DNA of 64,000 nucleotides from Gymnogyps californianus (taxonomy: Eukaryota > Chordata > Aves > Accipitriformes > Cathartidae): positions 101,682,914 to 101,746,913 of the forward strand of contig NC_059471.1 of the NCBI RefSeq assembly GCF_018139145.2, written 5' to 3'. Under the pieces are notes generated by a model. That model saw only the letters and a list, made by a program, of their open reading frames with translations, ran no database searches and had not been told where the DNA came from. A program made the translations under genes and the position numbers. Below are positions 25,086 to 38,639 of this stretch, piece after piece. The first letter of the stretch is position 1. Each line of letters opens with the position of its first letter.

Positions 25086-28000
25086 TGATCCGGACTCTCC
25101 CACCTGCTCTCGTTTGTCTGGGGCAGGATTCCCTCTCATCACAAATTTTGCTCTACCTATAGCGTCTGTTTGTGTGGGTTTTTAAAAAGCACTGATTTAA
25201 AAAAGAAGAGGTAAGAAAAAAAATATTGCCGAAGCATTGTTTAACTACTGTTAAAACACATAGGAAAAAAAATGCACCAGCTGCTTAGGGTGCGTGTCAT
25301 TACAGTAGGGCAACTAACCCCCCAACAGAGGTGCAAGAAGCTACCTGGGGTTTCCCCCAGGCAAAGTGGGGAGTTACCGGAGAGCAGGGAACCTGCCGTG
25401 TAAATCTGTGTTCACCTTGTTGGTATCACTGGACACTTGTTCAACACACAGCCAAATTGGATCACCTGGTGGAAAAATTAAATGCTCAGCAAAGGATCGT
25501 ACCTGAAACGTCTAGTCTGTCTGCAGTTACTTGGAGTAACAGGCAGATTTTTCCATAGAGACACAGAAAGGGTGAGGTTTGCCAGGGAGCTGATAGGAGA
25601 AGCGCATCTGGAAGGGCTTCCCAGTGTCAGTCTGTCTGCGCTTGGCATTGCTTGGCATTCTGCTTCTGAAGGGCAGCTGGATGTCAGCCTGGTCATCGAG
25701 TCGCATAATATCCAGCCTCATTCACATGTTTCCCAGCACCTCATGCCTACGGTCAGGTCGGGTCTGATGACCAACACTTATTCTGCTGGTAATTACAGAC
25801 ACAGCATGAAAACATTGAGCATAATATCCTGTCTACCACGATGTTCCTTCTGTCTGGAAAGAAGGCTTGCATTGTACAGTGCTTAAGAAAAACAGCAAAA
25901 AAATATAATTGCTGGTGAGTCTACTCGAAGCTCTGACTACCATCACCATTATTTTTCCTCACCACAGCAGTAATATTTTTAACTGAGGAAAGAGAAAATA
26001 TCCTACAGTGTGTCTAATTCCTTTTTTAGGAACTTTTTACATTATATTTTTTACACTCTACAAGAGGTTGGTGAGCTCTGATGCTGTCCCATACTGATCC
26101 TTCTAATGCCTGAGTGCAGTATAAGTCTTTTCCAAGTGGTGGAGGCTAGAGAGGAAACCACTCTACAGATTGGTTTTATTTTCAAGCGTGATTTCCTAGA
26201 GCCCCGTGGGCTGCCATGTAACAATGGTTAGTGTCTTATGCTAAGCATGTGCATGCATCTCTGCAGGATCTGGTCAGGTCTGTTTGAAAACACAGCAAAC
26301 AATGTCCTAGAAAAGTTATACTACTTGCTCTTTCTGTGCAGATAGGAAATCAGGGGAAAAGAGTGTGCAAAGTATTTTATATCTGGGATATCTGGCACAG
26401 AAAATTATTACTGGTTTATGCACTTAAGGCACTATTTCTACTGTTAGCAAAAAAATGCTTTTTTGCAAGCAGGATAGCTGATTTTCAAGCATTTGCATTT
26501 CCCAGCTTGGTAGTAATATAGAAGCACTATACTTTAATTCACTTTTGTTTACAAGAATATATAATTTTATGCACTAAAGATAGTGTGCTTACTTCCTAGA
26601 ATAATGTGAAAGAGTATATTTTCTTCTCATCCTTCACTATGTACAAAATAATTGGATTTATTTTAGCTCCATGGCACAAAACAATGTTTACCACTTTATT
26701 AACCGGACACAATGAAACATGGCTTATTTTCTACCCCACTAGAGCTGGAGCCAAACCAAAGCCCTGAACACAAACAGCCCTGAAAAAAGGAGATGCTTGG
26801 ATCAAGGTCCAACGCAGTTCCAAAGCAGCCAGCTTTCATTAAACCAAAGCGTCGGGTCTCATCAGTCACTCCCTACTTCGGCAACGTCTGGCCAGATGAT
26901 GTATTTTTTCTGTGTATAATCTACTTTTTGGGTGTGAAAAGTTTCCATTTCCACCTAGGAAAAGGGGGGGCAGAGGACAGAGGGGGAGATATTCTGCTCC
27001 CCTTGGGGAGAAAGGGCTCTGCTTAATTAAACTCCCCTTATACTGTTTCCACACAAGTACAATCTGTGTTTTGGGCAGCAAACTTGCGGATAATACACAC
27101 AAAAACCTGTGGCATTTCTGCTCAGGTCTGCCTCTGGCCGGGATGCTCAGCAGCCGTGAGCCTGTGAGTCTCCATCAGATACCTGGTCCCCCAAGCCCAA
27201 ACCTTTTGCAGGCGTTAGTACCTCCCCGATGCACCAGCTCCAAATAGTCAGATTTGTGAGTGAATGAGAGCAAGCGACAGAAGAGCGTACTCATCCTGTG
27301 ACTTGATTAAAAGAAAAAAAAAAATGTTCATTAATCCATTCCAGCAGTGTTGACTTGTAAAACGGTCCTGGGTACCCACAGGAATTTTGGTAGCTTCAGC
27401 TGGCAGAATGAGAGTAGCGATGCCTTTCCTTAGCCTCTGTTTTGTCTGCTTCTCTCCCTCTGAACCTGAAGGGCATCTAGTGACACTGTTAAAAACTAGG
27501 TTAAAAGGAAGGTAATGGGAGACCCGTTTCTTTTCCTGCACCTGGAGGCAGCCCAGAGCACTGCTGTCGTCTCCATGGGGCCGGTCGTGGTATGAAACCC
27601 AGGCCGAACAACCATTCCCAATGAGTGGCCAACATGCACAAAAACGGGGGCTGCCAAGGCACTTTGCTCTTGTCGTTTCCACATCCAGAGCCCCAACCAG
27701 ATGGCTGAGGGCCAAGCTGAGCGCTCCATAGTCTCTTAAAGTCTATAAAACCACATTTCCCTCCCATTAAGAGGGAAAGCACTTTCATGTTGTGTTGCTG
27801 TGAAAATATCAGAAAAGCTAATGTTTTCTCTGCCCTCCTTGTTTAATATTCTGCGTAAAAAAATCTGCCTGACCTCACTGAGACAGTATTTGAAAGGGAT
27901 AAGGAAAAAAAAGTCCAAAAGCCCCCAAACCCTGTGGTTTAGCCAAGCAGGCTATTTACTCCAGTGTCTCAAATGCTGACCCTGCAACCAAGGGAAAAAA

Positions 28001-28329
28001 ATGCTGCCCTTTTCTTTCCTCTGCTAGCACCTGCAAATTGACGCTTGCCAAAAACTATGGGGACATGGGGAGGGAAAGAGGACAGCGGTGCCGTCTCGCG
28101 GCAAGCTGGCTGTCTCCGTGAGTTCTGGGCCAAGGTCTTCTTCATTCAACATCTGGATGTTTGATTGACTTCCATAAAGTCCCGTCTGATTTGCAAAAGT
28201 GGCAGATCCTCGTGGCCAAACTGCCGGCTCAGCAGAGCCGCACCAGTTTCCAAGCACCTTCCTGCCGCTCTTTTTCATCCAGCATCACGCTGCTGTCCTG
28301 CAAAGGGGAAGCCTGGGTTTGTGGTCACC

Positions 28330-28475
28330 ACGCTGAGCTGGGAGGCAAGCGTCTGCCACAGGGTCACTGCCTGACCACGGGCAAGTCACCTCATTTCTCT
28401 GTCATTCAGTTTTCCACCTATAAAAGGGGGATAATAATAGTCCTGGGCTTTACAGGGGTGAACTGAGGATAACTT
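28330..28475 (+). mobile_element. MIR-like SINE fragment, best preserved in the window
   Basis: Ordered MIR hallmarks: 'CTGACCACGGGCAAGTCACC', 'TCATTTCTCTGTCATTCAGT', 'CACCTATAAAAGGGGGATAA', then TAATAGTCCTGG. In MIR these are 'tgaccttgggcaagtcact', 'ctctgtgcctcagt', 'cctcatctgtaaaatggggata' and 'ataatagtacc'. The order and spacing are convincing, though divergence is high. MIR relics predate the split of the amniote lineages. Confidence 0.7.
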
Positions 28476-29855
28476 GCCTGCTCTTTAAGCAAGGTGTTCA
28501 GAGGGTAACTTCAAAGTAAAGCTAATAAACAAGAAAATACAAGTCACCCTAGCAAAGCTCTGCCTGTGCATTTATAGTGGCTTGGGAAAAGTATTTATAT
28601 TTGTTACATTTTTCTGACACGGTTCTCCACTTTCCTACTGCAGACCTTTGTGCAAAACAGGTTCTGTGTTGCTACCTGCAGCAGTCAGCAAGGGAGAAAA
28701 GGTTAAATAGCTCTTCTGATTGGGGGGAAAAAAACCAAAGAGCCACTTTTGGAGCTACATCTTGAGGTGACAATTGCCTGGCGTTTATTCTAGGTAGTTC
28801 CCACTAGAAATCACGATGTATGGACAAAAACAGCAGCAGAGTTCCCCTGAGAAGGAACCTGTTGGCGCTGGTCTTTCTTCCCCGAACGCATTGACACGAG
28901 TGGAATTTCCACAAGCCCAAGGGATGAGACAGATCTTGGGTGTGCCGATGCACCACTGGTACCCTCAGGCTATGGAGGAGGCCCCGTGCAGGAGGCTGCT
29001 AGCTGAGACATCCCCCTTTTAATGCCCAAAATTCAGCAGGATGATCTGGGGCAGCGCAGGCCTGGGTGGCGGGGTCCAGGAGTTTCACTTGGTGGATGCG
29101 CGGTGCAGAGACAGGCGGAGATATTCCCATCAGCTTGGAGGGAGCTGGCCTGGGAACGGGGTGCCCTGCAGTGACCTCGGGAGGATGCTGTGCCTGAGTT
29201 AATGTGCCCTGCTTGCCGCCTGCTCGCTGGTTTGTTCAGAGCGAGCTCGGGTCTGTCTGCCCTGCCCGGCGTCATGTGCCAGCTCGACACAAATTTAGTG
29301 CCTCGGCTAGATTCAAAGCAGGAAAGTTAATTCCTGCCTCAGCGGCCTTAATGCAGCCCTTGTCCTGCCTTGGCTTCAGAGGAACTGCTCACCTCCATGC
29401 GAGGCTGCTAGCACATGGGCTTGCGCTGCCAGGACGCTTGGTTTCGTGCCAGGCAGCCAAAACTCCGGATGCTGGGAGGGCAGCACCAGGGAGGTAGGAG
29501 GAGAAGGTAGGGTAGCAGGGGGTCAAACTTGGCGTTGGTGCACTCACTTAAAAGCAGATGTCTGAGCGGAATTTGAAATTAGGAATAAATTACATCGGGG
29601 GTTGGATTTGGAAGGATCTGGCTCTTGGCTCTGCAAGCCCTGGGTTCAGCCTGCTGAAGCTTAAAATAATCCAAATGTATGAGGTATTTTACACATCTTG
29701 TATGACTCCGCGTGTTTGCGTTCAAGTCCAGGGTCAGGAGCCCAAGGCTTGAGGCAGCATCCAGCTTTGCACTGCTGACAAATGAAGCATTTGCTCTTGA
29801 CCAACCAGAATGTCAGATAAAAGTCTTTTTCATCTTTCCTTGCTTCTCCCCTCCC

Positions 29856-29876
29856 TTTTTTTTTTTTTTTTTTTTT
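29856..29876. repeat. Poly(T) homopolymer, 21 bases
   Basis: An uninterrupted run of 21 T in the intron, preceded by a CT-rich stretch. Confidence 0.9.
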
Positions 29877-32248
29877 GGAAGCCCTAATGGGTCTCTTTAA
29901 TGATGAAACCGCTACTATATAATATGTCTTTTTATATTTTAATTTCCCCCCCACACCCCTTGGGATAATTTACAGCACAGTGTGGAATCTGAGACAGTTC
30001 AAGCTGTGCCAAAGGGCCTGGCAACAGGAAGAAATGCCGAGCCACTGCGATTTGGAACCATAATACAAGTTATAAAATTTAATTTTAGAAATGCAGCTAC
30101 TGGGAACTGCTTTTAAGTGCACATTTTCCTTTTAGTGCATAAAACGGTCCTGTGTCTTGATTGAGCTGTTAGGGTGGCTTGAAAGAGTGCTCTGTAGAGT
30201 AAGGGGCATACAGAGCTCTTCAGAGATCTTTTGCTGCTTATTCGCTGATACTCAAAATTGGAAGCTGGATGTTTATGAATGTTTATGTATTAAATACTAC
30301 AGGGATGTGTGGAATAGGGCACGGTGGATTATTTTCAGGAGTTTTGTGCCAGTCTGTTTCACTGCTGTAGCCGTGAGTTGAGAGAGGACTCACCATAGGA
30401 ACAGCCCTGGCCACCTCGTTGCGGGGAGGATGGAGTTGCAAAGAAAGTTGCAGAAGGCAACACTTCACAACAAGAAAATGAAAATTGGGAACAGACAGAC
30501 AGTAAAATATGGTGTTCAGCAGAAACCAAGGATAATGCCACCTTCTTCAAGGGAACAAGTAGAAAAAAAGATGTTTGACCTCTGCACTAGAGATTGGACA
30601 TGCATTCCCATCAGGGTAACAGTGTCCTATGGAAAGAAGGGGAAGGGATAAGCCACAAAGATTCATGAGGCAGCTGATTTCCTGAGACAAATGCAACGTG
30701 CAGAAATGGGATTGGGTTTGGGGGAAAGGAGGGACGATGACATCCACTGCTCCACAAGAAGGTCCCCAAGCAGAAGGTATGAAAATGACATTTTCGGAGC
30801 TGGGGATCTTACTCCATTGACTAAATACAGGTGGGGTTAGGGTATGTCCTCATAGACTTATTGCAGTCAGTATCTTGCCCTCCATTTGGAGAGAGCATCT
30901 TTGAAAGGACAACTTGTATGCCAGAGACAGTCTGCTTTTGGGCTTTCTGCTGAAGGGCTGTTTTCTGTGATCTTTAAGAAGAAAAAGCCCTATTGGGGGA
31001 TGGAGGAAAATTACAAAGGGAAGTTTTGATTGCACTTGATAGGGAACACGGCTGAACCATCCCACTTCCGACATTTCACCAAACACAAGTCTGCTAGGGA
31101 GGTTTCTATATCAGGCCCAAAGCGTGGTGTCAGCAGATTTCCAGGATAAGATACCCCACTTTTGAAGGATATCTCATAAGACTGGAAACCAATGGGCACA
31201 AAAGTGGTTTGCAAAGTTGTGACAATAGATTAGCTATTAAGAGGGTGGAAAAAAGGATTTAAAATTTGTGCTTTCACCGTGCCTACCAGAGAGCAAGTGC
31301 TCCAGCAGATGAGACATCCCTCTTGTATGCTTTGTGTGCTGTCTTTGTGGTTATAGGTTGACACACAAAGGATCCCAGCGCAGAGAGCAGCCACGGGCAA
31401 CAGCTGGAAATGCATTGCCTTAGTCCTTGCTTACCGCTCGCTGCTGCTAGCTAAGGCTTATCTTGAAACCAGTCCTGCCCGTGATGAGATACGTCTCTGC
31501 CCTTCCAGCTGAATCTGGATGTGTCCCAATGCTGCGCTGGACCTGGGCCTCTCCAGTGCCTTACTTGTCCCCTCCCAGCCCTGCAGGGCCGCAGCACCGG
31601 AGCTTCACGGGGATCGTGCTCCAAGGGCTGCCCTGGGGAGGGCTGGACCCTCTAACTCCCACGTGGCCATGACCAAGTCCGCTGTGCGTTGGTCGATGCT
31701 GTAATGTCAGCATCTACTCTCTTATAGTCGGATGTCTGGTGGGACCTCATGTTTCTGAAGCTCCCGATGCCACTAAGAGAGACTTCATTACTCCAGTTTC
31801 AATTCTGCCAGGTTCTGGTGTTTCTTTCCTATTTCTGTCTGTAAATCCATTGCAAAAGGATCCAAAAATGGAATTTGTTTGGGTTTGTTATTTTGTAGCC
31901 CCATAGTACTTGTCTCATTATGGTACCTTATGACAATCTGGAACTGAATTTTTGAGGAGTTATTCCAGTGCAGGTTTAGCACAGGGGCCACTCGATGTTT
32001 CCTCCTTTTATGCATCCCTGCAGACAGTCCTCCTTCCAGAAATGCCTTCTCTCCCAGTGCGAGGTGTAAGAAGGCACTGCAATTTTCAGTGGATCTGGTT
32101 CTTCAGACTAGGTCATGTCTCGGGCTGCCCCACGATACAGTTACAATGCATGACTTGCTTGTGTCTCCTGTTCTTCCAGAGAGGTGCTTTCAATTTAATT
32201 TCAGATGGCCGCTAGCTGGTTAGGTACTTTGCCAGTGGATGAGGGGTT

Positions 32249-32282
32249 AAAAAAAAAGAAAAAAAAATTAAAAAAAGAAAAT
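32249..32282. repeat. A-rich low-complexity tract upstream of exon 6
   Basis: Runs of A broken by single G or TT, about 65 bases before the exon 6 acceptor. It is low complexity and may lie near the branch-point region, though no specific branch point can be assigned. Confidence 0.8.
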
Positions 32283-32284
32283 AA

Positions 32285-32659
<375 letters not shown>

Positions 32660-35499
32660 TAACGAGTGAGAGCCTTTAACGAGTGAAAGGAGGGGCTTCC
32701 CAACACATGTCTGTATTTCTAAAGACCTGACAGATTTTAAGGGGTCCATACTGTCTCGTCTTCCCGGTGTCAGTACAGCTCATGGTGTTTGTTAACCTCA
32801 CCTATGCTAGAACCGTAACATCTTGAAAGCCGTTGTTTTCTTGCAAAGATGCATTATGCCAGGCCTTTTTTTATGTGTAGGTGTATTTCCCGATGGATAT
32901 TTATCAATTACATTGTGTGCTTGAATGAGAGAGAAATACCGTCAATGCCTTGCTTTGACCTTTCCCAGGAAGGCAGCAGCAAAGAAAGCTTTGCAAAGGG
33001 CTTTGTTCCCTTAAGACGACCTCTTAGCGCGAAGACATTAATATGGGCAGGCTGGTTTGAGCATATTTCTGTGGCTGGTGGTTATCTAGTGGGTTTTATT
33101 TGAATGAAAACCTGCAAAACAGTGACTCAGGAGTCTGATTTCCTCTGAGGCTCAGGCTCAGATGATGCCAGTGAAACCAAGTCATCTAGTTCGAAATCTT
33201 ATCTGCCACCGCTAGAGCTGAGTCTGTCCTGCTAAAACCAGCTCTGTCCCTATGATCAGCTGGAACTCGGTGAGCAACGAATTAGGTCACTAAACCATCA
33301 GCTGATACGTGTTCTGCAAAACACATATCAAAATGCAGATTCATAGTGAGATGCACCAAAAGGGAGGATGTGGGACAGTATTAGTTTTAGCGGGCGCTGT
33401 TTCTAATGGAGTTTTCCTCTATTCTTCCAGCCAGGATGAAATGGCCTTAGTCGAGGTTCTCTGCTGGGATTTTAGGGAGAAATAGTTACCGTGAATCGGA
33501 ATATGTTCTTTTTTTGGCATTTATTTTTAAAACCAGGCTACTCTTTGTTGCATGCAGAAAAGGTTATCGCTTACCTAAGGCAAACACTTGTTATGTCCTT
33601 TTATTCCGAGGGCTAGGAACGTCTTTGGCTTAGTGAAATCTACTGCAAATCTGCCATTGACTTTGCTGTGAGCAGAAGCAGGCATTTTTGAGAAGCATGG
33701 GAAACAAATCAACACATTGTCCTGTGCCGTGCTGTAGAAAGAGGCAGGCAAAAAGACAGTTGGAAGGACCACCCAGGTCCTTCCCTCCCTGGAGCCATGC
33801 CAGGTCAGCTCAGGTGAAGGATCCAATCCTGCACCTCTCCCAGCCCCTGGCAGTCCCCTCACTTAGTTTTCTGATTTGCAGAGCAAACCACGTTGGGTTT
33901 CTCCTGCACACAGCTCCGTTCCTATAAAAGAAAAAGCACATATTATTATGGCTACTCAGCAGCCAGCGGCTACGTGGGTGGAGGTATCGGTCGCAGACTT
34001 GCATTTTTCAGCTTCTTGGGAACACTATATGCTTAGCAGAGTATCGGGTTTAACGTCGAGTATCCCTCTTCCCTGGTTCCCTGTGGAAGTCCCTCGCTTG
34101 TACGACTTCAGAGCGATAGGCTTTTCACGCTCGGCTGGGGATTCAGCTGCTCTCTCCAGAAACAGTTTTAGTACGTTGCTCTGCTTTGCTCTTTGCAAAC
34201 AAGACTTTAATGTGTTTCACCTGCGGACATAGCTCAGAAAATGATAGCAATCGAACTGCTAACGTTTCCTCATTGATACCCTCTTCTTCACCTATTGGGC
34301 TGCTTTCTCCTGCTTCCCCTTTCCCTTTGCCTCCGAAATGTCCGCATTATCCGTTGAGCAACTTGTTGAGGCTTGCAGTCGCTATCAGTAAAATAAGCCC
34401 CAAACTGAAGCCTCCCTCATTTGGGACTGTCTCTGCTGCAGACGCCTTTTAATTTCTAGGGCTCGTCTTTTCAGGGTCATGCTATCACAGCAGGGGAAAA
34501 GGGCTAGGGTGGGAAGGACCTCCAGCACCATCATTTTTTCCTCGGTGTTCAAAGTATGATTGGTTTTTGGGCTGATCTCCTGTGTGACCTCTAGGGAGTT
34601 GGGATATTTAAATTTTTTTCTATTTTTAATAAACAGCGCTACATTTCAGAACACAGGCCTCCAGAAACAAAACACTTCTGACCTGCTCCATAGTATTGCT
34701 ATACCTATCTGCACATCTTTGCATCCTGAAACACTTCTGTTGAAACTCTCTCACTGAAGAGAGCACGGAGTGCTTTTTATATAGGCATAAAATAAGGCAT
34801 AAAACCCCATACATTGCTAACTTCCAAGTAGTAGCATTAAACTTTGCTTTAACTCACACTAGTATGAATCACAGGCTACTCCTCTATTCATCCAAGTCCA
34901 ATTATCTTTTTTTAAAAAACAAAACTAACTCAAAATAGACATCTTAGACTAGTTCTTGGATTTAAAGGGGCAGGTTGCCATGCCACTAAACCACTGTTTA
35001 TTTGTTGAGGTTTTCATCTATAAAAGGATTGAGGTTAATTTTAACTTCCTATTTTACCAAGTCTCGAATTTGACCATAAAGCTGCTTCTGTCATGGATAC
35101 AAGTCCAAGCAAGTTAAGAGACCATAAATTGCTATAATCGAGTTTTATGCTTCTTTCATATCACAAGGAGGGAGAAAGTACACCTGTTCATTTAAAAGAT
35201 CTAACCATAGCCAATTCACAGACCAAAGGGGAACAGAAGGGGAGAAAAAGCTTCCACCACATCACACATGGTTTAAGATGAAAGATTGCTTTGTGCCAGT
35301 ACCAAGCGTATAATGTCAAAAGATTTGACCTACACGCACAGCGTAAGGATATTCAGTTAAAGTTCCAAACCCAGCTAACACTTCAACCTTAACTCACCCC
35401 TTCCTGTGTACAGAGGAGAAAAGAAAATAGAGCCATGTGAGCTGTGCTGGGGTGTTGTTTAGGAAAGTTTAGGTAAGACCCTTGATGAGCATTTAGGTT

Positions 35500-35540
35500 T
35501 ATATATATAATAACTATAAATATATCTATCTATATATTAT
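35500..35540. repeat. TA-rich low-complexity tract
   Basis: TATATATATAATAAC followed by TATATCTATCTATATATT. Simple AT-rich sequence inside a generally AT-rich block. Confidence 0.75.
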
Positions 35541-36779
35541 GGTTGAGTTTCTTCTAACAGCAGCCTGAACCAGATACTAAATACATAATTACTAATTTTA
35601 CAGTGGTTAATATTAACCAGAGTAGGTAGATCTGTAATTCAAGAGTTTTACATAAATACGAATTTATATGGTTCCTCTACAGTATAATTTTTTTCAGGGC
35701 CAATAGAAATATTTTAAATGCGTAAGTCATCAGGCCAAGAAGGTATTCTTTGGGAGGCATTAATGTTGAGTTAATAAATTGCGTAAATATGTTTCTAACT
35801 ACTGGGGTTAGGAATATCATCCAAAAACATGTGCAATTAAGTAACTTCAATTTTTTTTTTGCAAATTAGCCCAAACAATGTATCCAACTGGTGATTTATT
35901 AATTACCCATAGGTTAAAAAAATAAATAAAGCTATTTCACCTGTCTAGGGAAAACAAATAATCATTATAATCACTTTAAGCTACATGCTTCTGGTTCTTT
36001 TTACGCTTTTATAGCCTTAAAAATATCTGACTTTGCTCGCTCGCTTTTTTTTTTTTGCCTTTTTTTTAGTTTTGTAACCTTATATGTTAAGTTTCAGCTG
36101 GGACCACGCTTTTATGACCAAGTCTAAAATCCCTGGAAACAGGAGGCTGTAATAAAATTGCTGACAGATCTTTAAGCGAAGCAGCAGAATTAGCACTGAT
36201 AGCAAAGCAAGAGAGATCATTTAAAGATCAGGTCTTTGAATTAGCACGAAACATAACGACTGAGAGATTATTTTGTTACAAGCCAGCCTTTTGTCTTCCT
36301 CCAGGTGCAATACGCTTTGTTTAAGAGACATTTCAAGGTCCTTGCTATCGTAATCTCATTCCACCAAAACCAGCCCAAGTTTATCAGGGTTCCCATGAAT
36401 CGGTGAAACACAGGAGTGGAGTCAAGGGCGGCATTTAAGCCCAGGGAATTAAAATGGCTTTGTTCCTGCTACGGCTGTATCCTGCCCCAATTTTTAATAT
36501 TTCTACTTTTAAATCAGCTTAATAGGCTGTAGGTTAATAGAGTTAGAAGCATTCACAGAGCAGTGCTTCAGAGCAGACTTCGACAGGGCTGTCATTCTGC
36601 CTCCACGTTTTGCTGCTGCAAAATGCAGTTTTCAGGTGCTTTTGAGAATCCGGATTGATGTGCTTGTAGCTCCCTGCCAAAACAGATAAACAGGCTCTCA
36701 AGATTAGGGACTCGCCAACTCTTTCCATTGTGCAATACGCTAAATGCTGATATTTTTATATTCTCTTTGGACACGTCTG

Positions 36780-37430
36780 CGTCTCCTCGTCTTTCCTTAA
36801 CCCGGCGCGCTTGCCGAGGGAGTACATGGCGCTTTAACAGCGTATCGTCCCATTTCCACTTGATTAACCACCTGACCTCTCCATCCCAAAATACACTCCC
36901 TGGCATGTTGAGCGAGTGCCGCCTAAGCTTGGCACCCTTCCTATCGGCACCGCTCCTGCCTCCCCCCGGCCGGTGGAGTAGCGGGGGGTGAGTCACGCCA
37001 GCGCACCAGCGGGCAGCGCGGGCAGCGCGGGAGCTGGCAGCGGGTACGTCATTTCCAATCAGCGTGGCCGGGGCTGCCAAGCTCCCCGGCTCCGGCGCTT
37101 CTCCTGGATGTGCGGGATCCCTCCTCCCCAGTCCTGGAGTACAGTTTCCCCACCACGAGCCAGGTCGTGAACGTTTTGCTAGCGGCCAAGGGAGATCCCC
37201 TTTGATGGAGCTCCCCTCCATTGCCCATCTCCCGGGGCGGGCAGCCAACGTGGCAAGTGCGTGCCGGGAGCCCGCTCCAGGCGAGGGGGAGAGATGCTCT
37301 TTCTCCTTTCCCCTCCTTTCCATGCCAGTAGCCACCAAATAGCTCCTGCGTGGGGAAAAGGAAGGAGGTGAAGCCACCCCGGTGGCGTGGACCCAGAGCT
37401 CGAGTGCCACAGCCACCAGGAGGTGGCAGG
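36780..37430. promoter_or_regulatory. Intragenic CpG island with AP-1, CRE-like and CCAAT motifs; candidate promoter
   Basis: CpG density rises sharply: by eye about 17 CpGs lie in the 150 bases from 36960 to 37110, with GCGCGGG-type words. Within the core are TGAGTCA (AP-1, 36989-36995), TACGTCA (CRE-like, 37045-37051) and CCAATCAG (CCAAT box, 37055-37062), all within 75 bases. Unmethylated CpG islands in vertebrates usually mark promoters, and this motif set is typical of housekeeping-style promoters. It lies deep in the 26.7-kb RUNX1 intron, far from the two known RUNX1 promoters. Direction is unknown. A 307-codon open frame on the minus strand (36592-37515) overlaps it, but GC richness can explain that. 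No established RUNX1 promoter at this place is known to me. Confidence 0.5.
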
Positions 37431-38394
37431 AAGTTTGTTGAAATAGCGATGTTTTCCCAAAATATTTTGCAAACCAAATCTGTTTAGCTGGAAGAGTTCC
37501 ACCTGGCTCTATCAAAACGGAAATTTTATAGAGAGAAATATCTTTTTACTGAAAGTACAATATGTTTCTTTGGTTCGCAGTTATTGCTCAGCAGATAATA
37601 CTTTTATATAATGCCATGTGTAACCTCCGCAGTTTTTCTTTTTAATAGCAGCAGACTCACCCTGCTGTCTATTTATCGTGTCATAAACCAGCTTGCATCC
37701 GAAGAGATGAGCACATGAGCATGTGAACCGGATTAGCATACACAAAGCAATTCTTCTTTCATTCAGTCTAATAGAAGTCCACTCTGGGGAAAAATCCCTC
37801 CTTTTTCATGCCTCCTACTAACAAATATATATAAACCTCCTATTTAAGGCTGTCTGAATCCATCCTGTAGCTCTGCAGGCACAGGTGTTCCCGTTTTTGT
37901 CCAGAGTTACTTGCGTCGACCAAACTGGAGCATGTCTTAGGAAGTTTGCTCTAAAGCATAAACTAAAAGGGAGCAGCAGAAATGTGACTCTTGCCATCTG
38001 CAGGAGCACAAAAGTAAGCTGTGTAGCATTTCTGGCCAAGTGAGACTTCTCATTTTGCTGTGAAACTAACACCCTCCATATTTGTATCTTGGAGAATGTT
38101 TGTGAAGTTATAGTATATACAGAATGTATTGTATAGACTAGAAAATATCAGTCTGGTAAAGATATACACAAGAAGTGCATAATATAACTAAATAACCCAC
38201 AGCTTCATAGCGCCCATTTTTTCTTGGCTCCAGCTCTCAACATTGTTTTTTACTCAGTCATTTCATCCCATGTGGAAATAGGCTTCTTACAGCAAGAGGC
38301 ATGTCTTCCATTTGATTTGTAAAGTTCGTAATGCCATTTGGGTCCTCTCCAAGTACTAATTTTGACAGGGATAAAATTTTGTTACCGTGACACG

Positions 38395-38421
38395 TTATCT
38401 CTGCCAAGACTTTGCTTATCT
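38395..38421 (-). promoter_or_regulatory. Pair of GATA-type motifs
   Basis: TTATCT at 38395-38400 and CTTATCT at 38415-38421 are minus-strand WGATA-type sites 21 bases apart. GATA factors co-operate with RUNX1 in blood cells, so a haematopoietic element is possible. Single short motifs like these also occur by chance. Confidence 0.2.
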
Positions 38422-38639
38422 GCAGGGCTGGTTGTGCTGTGACACACGAGAGGGGTGGTGATACCCAGCAGCAGCCCAGGAACGAGAGCGGTCCCGAGGA
38501 ATTCCCTCCATCCAGTGTTAGAAATCTCCTCTCTTCCCTCCTCCCCTGCCAGAAGCAGGCCACCAGTTTTGCCATTTTGAGATACCATAGGTGGGATACT
38601 GTATTAATAGCAGTATAGAAAGTTTTAGAAAAATCTCAT

